Below, in pieces: positions 45,046-53,299 of a DNA stretch of 64,000 nucleotides. The stretch's first letter is position 1. Every line of letters starts with the position of its first letter. Under the pieces are notes generated by a model. The model did not search any database, was not told the DNA's origin, and saw nothing but the letters and a program-made list of their open reading frames with translations. The position numbers were made by a program, and so were the translations under genes. This DNA is from Pseudomonas paeninsulae (GTDB lineage Bacteria; Pseudomonadota; Gammaproteobacteria; Pseudomonadales; Pseudomonadaceae): positions 1,600,501 through 1,664,500 of the forward strand of contig NZ_CP141799.1 of assembly GCF_035621475.1 (NCBI RefSeq). Reading direction: 5' to 3'.

Positions 45046-45773
45046 CCGCACCTCAGGGGGTCTGCTGGCGCGGTAAAGCCTGGATCTCACCTGGGCTCGG
45101 GATCTTTCTGGGGCACGCCGGCAGCCATGATTGGCATAGCCACATGGCGCATCAAATCACCATCAGCTTGAATGCCCGCCTGACTGTTAAGTCCCCATCC
45201 GAGTCTGTAACGGCAGAGGCCATTTGCATCAGGGCAGGGGTGACCCATCAGATCGAAGCTGATGAAGTGTTGTCGATCTACCTCGATGCGCTGTCGGATG
45301 AGGCGCGAGCCCTTCCCAACACCACCGGAACCATCGTGCCGATCGAACTGGGGGATACCGGGCCTCTACTAGAGTTACTGAGTAGTGCTGCCCCCTTGGC
45401 CCAGCATATTCGGCAGAGGGTGCGTCGCGTCCTCAACCTCTCGACCCCAGCGCCATCCGATCCGCGCCTGCAGTCGATCATCGAGGCGTTGCGCGAGCCA
45501 ATCAATGGCCGGCAAGCACTGGCCAAACGCGTGCACCTGTCGCCGACCCGGTTCTCCCACTGGTTCGTCGAGCAGACCGGCCTGCCGCTGCGCAGCTACC
45601 GAAAATGGAGTCGCCTGGTCATGGCGCTGCAGCATATCGCCAGCGGCGCCAACCTGACCGAAGCGGCCCACGCTGCCGGCTTCTCCGACGCGGCGCACTT
45701 TTCCCGTACCTTCCGCGAGCTGTTTGGCCTCGACCCGTCATCGGCGTTAGGTCATGTCAGCCTGAAAGGCTGA
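45042..45773 (+). CDS. AraC-family transcriptional regulator
   Basis: A 243-aa protein. The N-terminal part has a cupin-like pattern (GHAGSHDWHSHMAHQITISLNA). The C-terminal AraC domain has two helix-turn-helix units: GRQALAKRVHLSPTRFSHWFVEQTGLPLRSYRKWSRL and GANLTEAAHAAGFSDAAHFSRTFRELFG. Signal unknown. Its position after copRS and directly before the sterol desaturase gene suggests it controls that gene. Confidence 0.88.
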   Translation: MTAPQGVCWRGKAWISPGLGIFLGHAGSHDWHSHMAHQITISLNARLTVKSPSESVTAEAICIRAGVTHQIEADEVLSIYLDALSDEARALPNTTGTIVPIELGDTGPLLELLSSAAPLAQHIRQRVRRVLNLSTPAPSDPRLQSIIEALREPINGRQALAKRVHLSPTRFSHWFVEQTGLPLRSYRKWSRLVMALQHIASGANLTEAAHAAGFSDAAHFSRTFRELFGLDPSSALGHVSLKG

Positions 45774-45846
45774 ACTCAGCTTTTTCGTTCAAGCGCCATC
45801 ACCGCTGATTGGCACAAAGTGGAGTCATCTTAGGGAGGGCTTCACG

Positions 45847-46881
45847 ATGAGCAATGCACTCAGGTTCATGATTCGCTGGTTCAGTTACCCAGTTATATTC
45901 GGCGGCGCGGCAGCTAGCATGATCTGGTTGCTCTACAGGGGTATCCCGTACTGGCCCAGCACGCCAATCATCGCCGCCGTAGGGATTCTGTTGCTGGCGC
46001 TACTGGAGCGCGTGCAGCCGTTTCGTGAAGACTGGCTGGAAGATCATCTCGACACCCTTACCGACCTCATCCACATGGTCGTGAACCTGTCCGTGATTCA
46101 GTTTACGGCAACCGTTTTGGCCAGGCTGGGAGATTGGGTGCCGGCAGAGTTGCGTGTCTTCCCAACAGAGTTGCCGCTGTGGGTTCAACTACTCATAGTC
46201 GCCGCGGTGCTGGATCTTAGCCTGTACGCCATGCATCGCATCAGCCATCGAGTTCCGTGGCTGTGGCGCTTGCATGAGCCGCATCACAGCGCGGAACGGC
46301 TCTACTGGATGAACGGCGAGCGCCGGCACCCTTTGCATGCGGCCATCATGGCGGGGCCCGGGCTGCTCGTGCTCTTTGCGATGGGCGCTCCGTCGGCACT
46401 CGTGGCCACTTGGTTCGGCATCCTGACAGTGCATTTGGCCTTTCAGCACTCGAACCTCAACTACTCGCTGGGCTGGCTAAGTCGCGTCATCGGTGTGGCA
46501 GAAATGCATCGTTGGCATCACAAGCGCGACTTCGAGGATGCGCAGGTCAATTTCGGAGAGTTTTTGCTGGTGTGGGATCAGTTGCTTGGAACCTTCTATA
46601 GCGGCGCAAGTAAGCCTGGCTGCTTGGAGGTCGGGCTGCGTGATCGGAACTACCCGACTGGTTACGTGGGGCAGTTTTTTCATGCCTTTCAAAGGCATCC
46701 AACAGTCGACCCGGGAACGTTGGCTCACATCGTCAACCACGTCGAGTCAGGGTGCGATATGGCTAACGCCAGGGCGGCAGGCAACAACGTGCCAAATGCA
46801 CCAGGCATCAGACCCTCGTGCAGAGCTGACGCCACGCCCAAGCTCACTACACCAAGGATCAAGCCATCACGACCGCGGTGA
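45847..46881 (+). CDS. Sterol desaturase/fatty acid hydroxylase family protein
   Basis: A 344-aa membrane protein with the diiron His boxes: HRISHR, HEPHH, HSNLNY region and HRWHHKRD. Helices at about 10-32, 38-55 and 110-130. Typical homology ends near YPTGYVGQFFHAF (residue 280); the last 60 residues (from about VESGCDMANA) look unrelated and overlap an open frame on the other strand, so the 3' end has probably been replaced by recombination. It hydroxylates an unknown lipid. Related to the two desaturase fragments at 20037 and 22440. Confidence 0.8.
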   Translation: MSNALRFMIRWFSYPVIFGGAAASMIWLLYRGIPYWPSTPIIAAVGILLLALLERVQPFREDWLEDHLDTLTDLIHMVVNLSVIQFTATVLARLGDWVPAELRVFPTELPLWVQLLIVAAVLDLSLYAMHRISHRVPWLWRLHEPHHSAERLYWMNGERRHPLHAAIMAGPGLLVLFAMGAPSALVATWFGILTVHLAFQHSNLNYSLGWLSRVIGVAEMHRWHHKRDFEDAQVNFGEFLLVWDQLLGTFYSGASKPGCLEVGLRDRNYPTGYVGQFFHAFQRHPTVDPGTLAHIVNHVESGCDMANARAAGNNVPNAPGIRPSCRADATPKLTTPRIKPSRPR

Positions 46882-47069
46882 TGCACGCGCCAGGCGATCA
46901 GTAGACCCAGCATCAGAGTAGACAACACATTCAGTGTGCTGCTATCGCTGGATAGCAGACGGTACGGAAATACTAACAGGATGGAGAAATCCAAAAGCGA
47001 CGTCAGAGAGCGGGCATTATCGACGTTGTACGGCTCGCCAGAACCTGAGCGGGACACGTTGGCCGCCAT
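46725..47069 (-). CDS. Possible membrane protein remnant, opposite the desaturase 3' end
   Basis: Open frame of 114 aa with membrane-like segments (LLDFSILLVFPYRLL, STLMLGLLIAW, LILGVVSLGVASALHEG, GTLLPAALALAIS). Reads more like a real protein than the overlapping end of the desaturase. Probably a fragment of a transporter joined at the junction near 46730; family not identified. Confidence 0.35.
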   Translation of the reverse strand: MAANVSRSGSGEPYNVDNARSLTSLLDFSILLVFPYRLLSSDSSTLNVLSTLMLGLLIAWRVHHRGRDGLILGVVSLGVASALHEGLMPGAFGTLLPAALALAISHPDSTWLTM

Positions 47070-47184
47070 GACCGTGGCCGGACAGGTGCATCGAGATGAA
47101 GACGACGAATATCAGGACTCAGAACCAGTTTTGTGTCAGTCATTCCCTCCTGAAGAAGCTCCTTTCAGGATGTGTGGTATTGGC

Positions 47185-47405
47185 TGTTCGCCGCGGCTGG
47201 CCAAAACGCAGCGGAAACAGCATGAGCAGTTGCGACAGCAGCACTGCCGTCCGTACCTAATTCGAGCCCCTCGACTGATCCTTGATCACAAAAGCGCCTG
47301 GGCACCCCTCCGGCAGTACTAACCAGCCTTCCAGGCCCAGCATCATCATGTCCAGGAACAACAAGTCATAAGCTTCGCCGAGAGCATGTGGAGGGCATTA
47401 GTACC
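47185..47405 (-). pseudogene. copR: Relic of a third copR gene
   Basis: On the minus strand, after frame corrections, reads GEAYDLLFLDMMMLGLEGW, matching the phospho-acceptor region of CopR ([18 protein letters not shown]), followed at DNA level by matches to the [12 protein letters not shown] and [11 protein letters not shown] segments. A cop box lies upstream at 47533. Stops and frameshifts throughout. Confidence 0.7.
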
Positions 47406-47532
47406 GATCACTAGTCTATTTACGTCGCTGAAACCGTGTTTTTAGGACGTTCCGGTTTAGGATTTATCATCCGCTATCAGAAATTACATTCGGTGCTGTA
47501 AAGGTAGGTGAATCGGCTACCTCAACTTGAAG

Positions 47533-47547
47533 CTTACAGAAATGTAA
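47533..47547. promoter_or_regulatory. Cop box of the copR relic
   Basis: CTTACAGAAATGTAA, the exact complement of the consensus TTACATTTCTGTAAG. It is followed leftwards by the remains of copR. Confidence 0.75.
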
Positions 47548-47812
47548 TCTTGGTCTAAGCCCCCTGTAAGGAAAGGTTGCCTAGGCTGTAGCCATGAGTA
47601 TTTGATTAAATGCTGGTGCCCTCTGGCAAGAGGGCCGACCACCGCTGTTGGGTAGGAGACTGAATTCATTGTTTTGGATGCTGCACACAGTCCTGATTCG
47701 TACTTAAGTATCTTTTACAGAGGGCTCGGTGCTTGGCCTGTGTCTTACACGCAGGTGTAAAAAACGACTTGGTTGCGAGTTAGTCAGTTAATCCTAGATT
47801 TGACTCGGTAAA

Positions 47813-47826
47813 TTGATCTGCATCAA
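47813..47826. promoter_or_regulatory. FNR/ANR-type box upstream of DUF2933 operon
   Basis: TTGAT-CTGC-ATCAA, a perfect match to the FNR/ANR consensus. Centre about 115 bp upstream of the DUF2933 ATG. Confidence 0.6.
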
Positions 47827-47934
47827 CTGAATAGTTGCTGTAACGCACTATGGTTCTCTAATGTATCGGGTATCTTGCACGTTAAGTAAGGCAGAGGTTG
47901 GATAAGAATTGTTATTTTAGAGTGGAGGCGGACT

Positions 47935-48255
47935 ATGAGTAACGGAAAAGGCTCTTTCTGGTGGTCGCCTAAAGGGCTCGCCGCGCTGGGTCTGATTGGA
48001 GCGGTCAGTTACTTTCTGCTGATGGAACATAGCCAGCATGTGTTTGTATTTCTGCCGTTCTTGATCTTTTTGCTATGCCCGTTGATGCATATCTTTATGC
48101 ATGGAGGGCATGGAGGGCATGGAGGGCATAGCGAGAAGGGGCAGGGCGGCGAAGATACGCCCAAGGTCATGTCCGACGGCAGTGATGCCGAGCGTGCTGC
48201 CTATCAGCGTGGACTGGAAGTAGGCAAGCGCCAGTCTGACCACCATCAACACTAA
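47935..48255 (+). CDS. DUF2933 small membrane protein
   Basis: A 106-aa protein with two membrane segments (LAALGLIGAVSYFLLM, VFVFLPFLIFLLCPLMHIFM) and a tail HGGHGGHGGH encoded by a 9-bp repeat, ending DHHQH. The LCPLMH core marks DUF2933, a family often beside copper and heavy-metal genes. Ribosome binding site gtggaggcggact. First gene of a four-gene operon. Confidence 0.82.
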   Translation: MSNGKGSFWWSPKGLAALGLIGAVSYFLLMEHSQHVFVFLPFLIFLLCPLMHIFMHGGHGGHGGHSEKGQGGEDTPKVMSDGSDAERAAYQRGLEVGKRQSDHHQH

Positions 48256-48266
48256 GGAGCTAGGCT

Positions 48267-48923
48267 ATGCACAGTGAGTCCTCTTATGGTCTCTGGACTT
48301 TAGTCATACTAAATTCCGCTATTTTCATTTTTTTTGCGTTCAGTTTTACCAAGCCGAAAACCAAGGCCGATTGGCGCAGCCTGGGTGCATTCTCTGCGTT
48401 TGTGGTCGCGCTGTTCACTGAAATGTATGGCTTTCCACTGAGTATCTTTTTTTTGTCGGGCTGGCTGACTGAAAAATATCCGGGGGTGGATTTCCTTTCC
48501 CATGAAAACGGCCATCTGTGGCATACCCTCTTGGGCTTTGAAGGTAACGCCCACTGGGACCCACTGCATATTGCCAGCAACGTAGTCATCGTACTGGGGT
48601 TTTTTATGCTCGCCTCGGCGTGGGCGGTATTGCACAAGGCCCAACAAACCCGATCACTGGCTAGCGCGGGTTGGTATGCCCGCTGCCGCCACCCGCAATA
48701 CGTCGCTTTTATTATGATTATGTTCGGCTTCTTATTGCAGTGGCCGACGCTCCCCACGCTGGTGATGTTTCCAATATTGGTAGTGGTGTATGTGCGACTG
48801 GCCAAACGCGAAGAGCAAATGGCGCTAGCCGAGTTTGGCGACGAATACCGCAGGTATATGCACAACACGCCAGCTTGGATTCCCACTATCAAAACCCTTC
48901 AACCCAATGCCGATAAAGTCTGA
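48267..48923 (+). CDS. Isoprenylcysteine/phospholipid methyltransferase-like membrane protein
   Basis: A 218-aa protein with about five membrane helices. The C-terminal part has the SAM-binding pattern of ICMT/PEMT enzymes: SAGWYARCRHPQYVAFIMIMFGFLLQW and KREEQMALAEFGDEYRRYM. Bacterial members methylate unknown membrane substrates and often sit in copper or mercury islands. 11 bp after the DUF2933 gene. Confidence 0.85.
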   Translation: MHSESSYGLWTLVILNSAIFIFFAFSFTKPKTKADWRSLGAFSAFVVALFTEMYGFPLSIFFLSGWLTEKYPGVDFLSHENGHLWHTLLGFEGNAHWDPLHIASNVVIVLGFFMLASAWAVLHKAQQTRSLASAGWYARCRHPQYVAFIMIMFGFLLQWPTLPTLVMFPILVVVYVRLAKREEQMALAEFGDEYRRYMHNTPAWIPTIKTLQPNADKV

Positions 48924-48933
48924 GGAGACCACT

Positions 48934-49254
48934 ATGAAAAAATTAATTGCAGGTATCGCCATCACCGCCGCACTAGCGACCCCCGTAGTTGCCAGCGAGG
49001 ATCATCAGCATGGCAATAGCGCGCCAAACGAAGGCATGTCTGGTGCCATGATGATGGATCCGGCGCAGATGATGAAAATGCATGAGCACATGAATTTAAT
49101 GAAAAAAATGATGACTGAAATAAAGCAAGAAACGAATGTGGAAGTACGCCAAGCGCTGATGGAAAAAGGCCTGAATGAAATGGAGGCCCATATGAACATG
49201 ATGATGTCCATGGGTACGAAAAATAATAGTCAGGCTGACCATGCCCATGACTGA
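48934..49254 (+). CDS. Met-rich periplasmic protein, 106 aa
   Basis: Signal peptide LIAGIAITAALATPVVAS, then a His start (EDHQHGNS) and a Met-rich helical body: MSGAMMMDPAQMMKMHEHMNLMKKMMTE and MEAHMNMMMSMGT, ending DHAHD. ATG at 48934 has GAGGAG upstream; open frame further left is overlap with the methyltransferase. Likely Cu(I) or Ag(I) binding. Unrelated to CopC. Confidence 0.75.
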   Translation: MKKLIAGIAITAALATPVVASEDHQHGNSAPNEGMSGAMMMDPAQMMKMHEHMNLMKKMMTEIKQETNVEVRQALMEKGLNEMEAHMNMMMSMGTKNNSQADHAHD

Positions 49255-49298
49255 AAGATGACGACCAGCAGGCTATCTGCAGAGATGGAGGTAATGAC

Positions 49299-49616
49299 GT
49301 GAAAGAGACAGAGGGAAAATCTATGGAAACTTTGATTATTAATATCGATGGCATGCACTGTGGCGGCTGCGTGACCGGTGTGAAAAAAGCGCTCAACCAC
49401 GCACACGGCGTGCAATCAGCCGCCGTTTCGCTGGAGGCGGGGCAAGCGACTGTTACCTACGATCCGACTCACGTCAGTGCAACCGCTCTTGTCTCGGCAG
49501 TCGTGGCTGCTGGTTACTCGGTCCGCACCAATGTCGAACCTGAATCCGTTCCCGTCCAGGCAGGGCAGTGCGGTTCCGGTAGTGGTAAGAGCAAAGGCGG
49601 CTGCTGTTGCTCATGA
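49299..49616 (+). CDS. HMA-domain metal chaperone with Cys-rich tail
   Basis: A 105-aa protein. GTG at 49299 has a strong GGAGG seven bases upstream; ATG at 49323 (METLIINIDGMHCGGC) is an alternative. HMA site GMHCGGCVTGVKKAL; fold completed by QATVTYDPTHVSATALVSAVVAAGYSV. The tail holds QCGSGSGKSKGGCCCS, a second thiol-rich site. No signal peptide, so cytoplasmic. Confidence 0.82.
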   Translation: MKETEGKSMETLIINIDGMHCGGCVTGVKKALNHAHGVQSAAVSLEAGQATVTYDPTHVSATALVSAVVAAGYSVRTNVEPESVPVQAGQCGSGSGKSKGGCCCS

Positions 49617-49796
49617 AAAATCACAGGCGGTCGTATTTCCGGGCGCCGGCAATGACGGCTGCACCCCGATATGCCTGATGGGTAGGGATACCGACGCGGC
49701 TGACCAAAGTGCCGCTGGCGCGCCTCGATCCGCCCGCAAGTGCCTCTGCCAGCCAGCGACGTACACGTCATACGTATTGAGTCCAATGGGAGATGA
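49617..49796. other. Gap without clear gene
   Basis: 180 bp between the HMA gene and the interrupted gene. Open frames lack good starts. Confidence 0.35.
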
Positions 49797-50069
49797 ATGA
49801 TGAGCGAAAACAAGCATCGTCTAGGCGTTTCAGAAACCAATTTGGTTGTGCGTCATCTCAAGCTTGCACCTCAGAACCTAGGGCAAGTTGGGGATGCGAT
49901 TAAAGAAATCGATAACATTTATGGCTTGGATGGCGTGTCCTTCGACGAGAAAACACAAGTGTTTGTTGCCGCTGACCGAAAACTGACCCAGTAGAGGCTG
50001 TTCTGCCGACTGAAAACTGACCCAGGTGTTCAACTGCTCCTGCTCAATTTTTGAGCAGGAGAACACAGG

Positions 50070-51578
50070 GTGATCAGTATGGAAATGATGGGCAAAATTC
50101 GCCGGATGTACTTCCGCGACAAGCTGTCGCTGCATGAGATAGCCAAGCGCACGGGGTTGGCGCGCAACACGATTCGCAAGTGGGTCAGAGCACCGGAGGC
50201 GAAGCAGCCGGTGTACCTGCGTAAGGCCATTTTCAACAAGCTGAGTGCTTTTCACTCCACGCTGGAGCAGGCGCTAAAAGCCGATTCGCTGCGGCCCAAG
50301 CAACAGCGGCGCAGTGCCAAGGCGCTGTTGGCGCAAATCAAAGCCGAGGGGTACGACGGTGGCTATAGCCAGCTCACCGCGTTTGTCCGTGCCTGGCGTG
50401 GTGAGCAGGGCAAGGCGTTGCAGGCCTTTGTGCCGCTGACCTTTGCCTTGGGCGAGGCGTTTCAGTTCGACTGGAGCGAAGAGGGTTTGCTGATCGGCGG
50501 CATTTACCGGCGCATGCAGGTGGCGCACCTGAAGCTGTGCGCCAGCCGTGCGTTCTGGCTGGTGGCATATCCGAGCCAGGGCCACGAGATGCTGTTCGAC
50601 GCCCATACGCGAGCGTTCGGCGCGTTGGGTGGCGTGCCGCGCCGGGGCATCTACGACAACATGAAGACCGCCGTCGACAAGGTCAACAAGGGCAAAGGCC
50701 GCACGGTGAATGCGCGCTTCGCGGTGATGTGCGCGCATTACCTGTTCGACCCGGACTTCTGCAACGTCGCCTCGGGTTGGGAAAAGGGCATCGTTGAAAA
50801 GAACGTGCAGGACAGCCGCAGGCGTATCTGGTTAGACGCCCAAGATCATCAATTTCACTCCTTCGAAGAACTCAATGCCTGGCTGGGCCAGCGCTGCCGG
50901 GCACTCTGGAGCGAGCTGGCGCACCCGCAATACGGCGGCCTGAGCGTGGCCGAGGTGCTGGAGTTGGAGCGGGCCGAACTGATGCCTATGCCTGCGCCCT
51001 TCGATGGTTACGTCGAGCGGGCGGCACGGGTTTCCAGCACCTGCCTGGTCAGCGTCGGGCGCAACCGCTACTCGGTGCCTTGTGAGTACGCAGGTAAGTG
51101 GGTCAGCAGCCGTTTGTATACGACCCGAATCGAAGTAGTCGCGGATGACGCACTGATCGCCAACCACGGGCGTTTGCTGGACCGCGACCAGGTCAGCTAT
51201 GACTGGCAGCACTACATCCCGCTGATCGAGCGCAAGCCCGGCGCGCTGCGTAACGGCGCGCCCTTTGCCGATCTGCCAGCGCCGCTGCGTCAGCTCAAGC
51301 ACGGTTTGGGCCGGCATGCCGGCGGTGACCGGATCATGGCGCAAGTCCTGGCTGCCGTACCGGTCGCCGGTCTCGATGCCGTGCTGGTGGCCGTTGACCT
51401 GGTACTGGAGAGCGGCAGCCTGAGCGCCGAACATATCCTCAATGTCGTGGCGCGCCTGACAGCGGCTGAGCCACCGCCCAGCGTCGAGACCCACTTGTCG
51501 CTCAAGGAAGTCCCCATGGCCAACACGGCGCGCTACGACCGCCTGCGTGGCCAGACCGAGGAGACCGGTCATGCGTGA
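50070..51578 (+). CDS. istA: IS21 transposase IstA
   Basis: A 502-aa DDE transposase. N-terminal HTH ([23 protein letters not shown]); rve core with Asp in FQFDWSEEG, Asp in [10 protein letters not shown] and Glu in [16 protein letters not shown]-terminal domain with [18 protein letters not shown] at 50070 or ATG at 50079 as start. Confidence 0.93.
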   Translation: MISMEMMGKIRRMYFRDKLSLHEIAKRTGLARNTIRKWVRAPEAKQPVYLRKAIFNKLSAFHSTLEQALKADSLRPKQQRRSAKALLAQIKAEGYDGGYSQLTAFVRAWRGEQGKALQAFVPLTFALGEAFQFDWSEEGLLIGGIYRRMQVAHLKLCASRAFWLVAYPSQGHEMLFDAHTRAFGALGGVPRRGIYDNMKTAVDKVNKGKGRTVNARFAVMCAHYLFDPDFCNVASGWEKGIVEKNVQDSRRRIWLDAQDHQFHSFEELNAWLGQRCRALWSELAHPQYGGLSVAEVLELERAELMPMPAPFDGYVERAARVSSTCLVSVGRNRYSVPCEYAGKWVSSRLYTTRIEVVADDALIANHGRLLDRDQVSYDWQHYIPLIERKPGALRNGAPFADLPAPLRQLKHGLGRHAGGDRIMAQVLAAVPVAGLDAVLVAVDLVLESGSLSAEHILNVVARLTAAEPPPSVETHLSLKEVPMANTARYDRLRGQTEETGHA

Positions 51579-52374
51579 TCTCATGGCGGAACTCAAGGAG
51601 CTGCGCCTGCACGGCATGGCCACTGCCTGGGCGGAGTTGACTGCGCAGGGTGAGTCGAACACAGCCTCGTCCAAGTGGCTGCTCGAACACCTGCTGGAAC
51701 AAGAACACACAGATCGCGCCATGCGCTCGGTGAGCCACCAAATGAACATGGCCAAGCTGCCGATGCACCGCGATCTGGCCGGCTTCGACTTCAGCTCCTC
51801 CAGCGCCGACGCCCGCCTGATCAGCGAGCTGGCCAGCCTAGCCTTTACCGACACCGCGCAGAACGTGGTACTGATCGGTGGGCCAGGCACCGGTAAAACC
51901 CACCTGGCCACCGCGCTGGCCGTGTCCGGCATCACCCGGCACGGCAAGCGCGTGCGCTTCTACTCCACGGTCGATCTGGTCAATCTGCTGGAGCGCGAGA
52001 AGCACGACGGCAAAGCCGGGCGGATCGCTCAGGCCCTGCAGCGCATGGATCTGGTCATCCTCGACGAGCTGGGCTATCTGCCGTTCAGCCAGGCCGGCGG
52101 CGCCCTGTTGTTTCACCTGCTGTCCAAGCTGTACGAACACACCAGCGTGGTGATCACCACCAACCTGAGCTTCGCCGAATGGTCGAGCGTGTTCGGCGAC
52201 GCCAAGATGACCACCGCCCTACTGGATCGGCTAACCCACCACTGCCACATCGTCGAAACCGGCAACGAGTCCTATCGCTTGCAACACAGCAGCTTGGCGG
52301 CCCAGGCAAAGATCAAATCACGGGAACGAAAACGTAAGGCTGGCCAGGAACCGGAGGACGACGAACCGTTTTGA
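51571..52374 (+). CDS. istB: IS21 helper ATPase IstB
   Basis: A 267-aa AAA+ protein starting [20 protein letters not shown] at 51571, overlapping the istA end by 8 bp. Walker [15 protein letters not shown] and Walker [13 protein letters not shown]. Selects target DNA for IstA. Confidence 0.94.
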   Translation: MRDLMAELKELRLHGMATAWAELTAQGESNTASSKWLLEHLLEQEHTDRAMRSVSHQMNMAKLPMHRDLAGFDFSSSSADARLISELASLAFTDTAQNVVLIGGPGTGKTHLATALAVSGITRHGKRVRFYSTVDLVNLLEREKHDGKAGRIAQALQRMDLVILDELGYLPFSQAGGALLFHLLSKLYEHTSVVITTNLSFAEWSSVFGDAKMTTALLDRLTHHCHIVETGNESYRLQHSSLAAQAKIKSRERKRKAGQEPEDDEPF

Positions 52375-52787
52375 CCATGCCGAACGAGTGGCCTGCTGCA
52401 TGACAGCATGCGGCAGGTTTTCAACAACTGAACTGGGCTAACGAAAGAGGGGGATCAAGAGCAGCTGCGTTGATAGACTTATCCACAGTTGCTGGTAAAG
52501 AAATCAGCAATCCGCCCTGGGTCAAATTTCAATCGGCAGGGTGGGTCAATTTTCCATCAGCGCCAACACAAGTGTTGAACCTGGCCTACAATGCCGCACG
52601 TGTCAGCATCGACTGCGTTGAGGAAGTGTTGAGCAAGTTCGAGATTGAGGTGGGTCACGGTTGGTGGACGCATTTCAAGGAGGGGCACTACCGTTTTGTC
52701 GATCAGAACATCAAAGACAACGCCGCGCACCAGCCCTGGAGCTGCCATCAAACGCCGCCTGGGACAAAACGCAAGCCTTAACTGGAG

Positions 52788-52958
52788 ATGACGATGGACG
52801 ATAACTCCCTGTTAGTTCTGGTGAGCATGGATATCGACACCCACCAAGAGCCTGTGGTGTGCATGCGCAGCGATTGCCATGTGTGTCGCTCTGTCCAACC
52901 AGAAGCTTACGAAAATGTAATCCTAGCTTCAGGCCTCTGTCAGGTTGACTTGCTCTAG
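52788..52958 (+). pseudogene. Thymidine-phosphorylase-like N-terminal fragment
   Basis: Reads MTMDDNSLLVLVSMDIDTHQEPVVCMRSDCHVCRSVQPEA then ends. The segment EPVVxMRxDCHVCRS resembles the N-terminal domain of thymidine-phosphorylase-family proteins. The rest of the gene is absent; the frame runs into the cop box at 52906 and stops. Identification tentative. Confidence 0.45.
52906..52920. promoter_or_regulatory. Cop-box-like site at the right end of the island
   Basis: CTTACGAAAATGTAA, 14 of 15 to the complement of the consensus. About 140 bp upstream of the OprD remnant. Confidence 0.65.
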
Positions 52959-53044
52959 GGATGATCTGAAGTAGTCATGTATTTCTGGCTGACGTCAGTC
53001 TGCGCCGATTTTGAAAGCGGTAAAACGATCTGATCGCCCACTCA

Positions 53045-53196
53045 TTGTTCATGGATACAGTTATCAAAGCCGGCAACGTCTTCCCTGCCAGTACCGTCGT
53101 TCAATACGGCGACTCGCGACTTTACCCGAAAGCTTTCGCGGCATCACCGTGGCTAATAACAGCATCGACGGCTTGGCCCAGAGCACCTAAAAACAG
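53045..53196 (+). pseudogene. OprD-family porin remnant
   Basis: FMDTVIKAGNVFPASTVVQYGDSRL aligns with FMDTVVKVGDVFPTTPVVYYGDNRL of the intact porin at 29006. A one-base deletion follows; in the corrected frame PESFRGITVANNSIDGLA continues the match. Both ends are missing. Confidence 0.75.
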
Positions 53197-53198
53197 AA

Positions 53199-53248
53199 TG
53201 TTGGAGGCGAAGGGAATCGAACCATCGTCATGAGCTTGGGAGGCTCAA
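53199..53248 (-). other. tRNA-like 3' fragment
   Basis: Minus strand shows TGAGC-CTCCCAA-GCTCA, like an anticodon arm with CCC, then a T arm around GGTTCGATTCC and acceptor-like CGCCTCCA. No matching 5' half. Could be the relic of another element's att site. Confidence 0.3.
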
Positions 53249-53299
53249 GAACCACCTAGCCAGACTGTTTGCCCACACTTCGACGGCGGTGCCGAAAAC

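Larger units (their letters stand above)
47406..47934. other. AT-rich intergenic region
   Basis: About 530 bp, markedly lower in GC than the surroundings. It contains the cop box of the copR relic and an FNR-type box, but no gene. Confidence 0.5.
49964..52568 (+). mobile_element. IS21-family element
   Basis: 2605 bp. Ends tgttgccgctgaccg and, on the other strand, tgttggcgctgatgg form imperfect inverted repeats; internal tgaccca motifs recur near both ends. Target duplication caagtgtt at 49956-49963 and 52569-52576. istA and istB are both intact. Confidence 0.9.
49797..52781 (+). pseudogene. Unknown metal-operon gene split by IS21
   Basis: The left part reads MSENKHRLGVSETNLVVRHL up to EKTQV. 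Removing the IS and one target copy restores the frame as EKTQVLNLAYNAARVSIDCVE and on to the end WSCHQTPPGTKRKP at 52781. The product would be about 125 aa, soluble, with HMA-like spacing in its first half and WWTHFKEGHYRFVDQN in the second. Likely the last gene of the 47935 operon. Confidence 0.75.
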
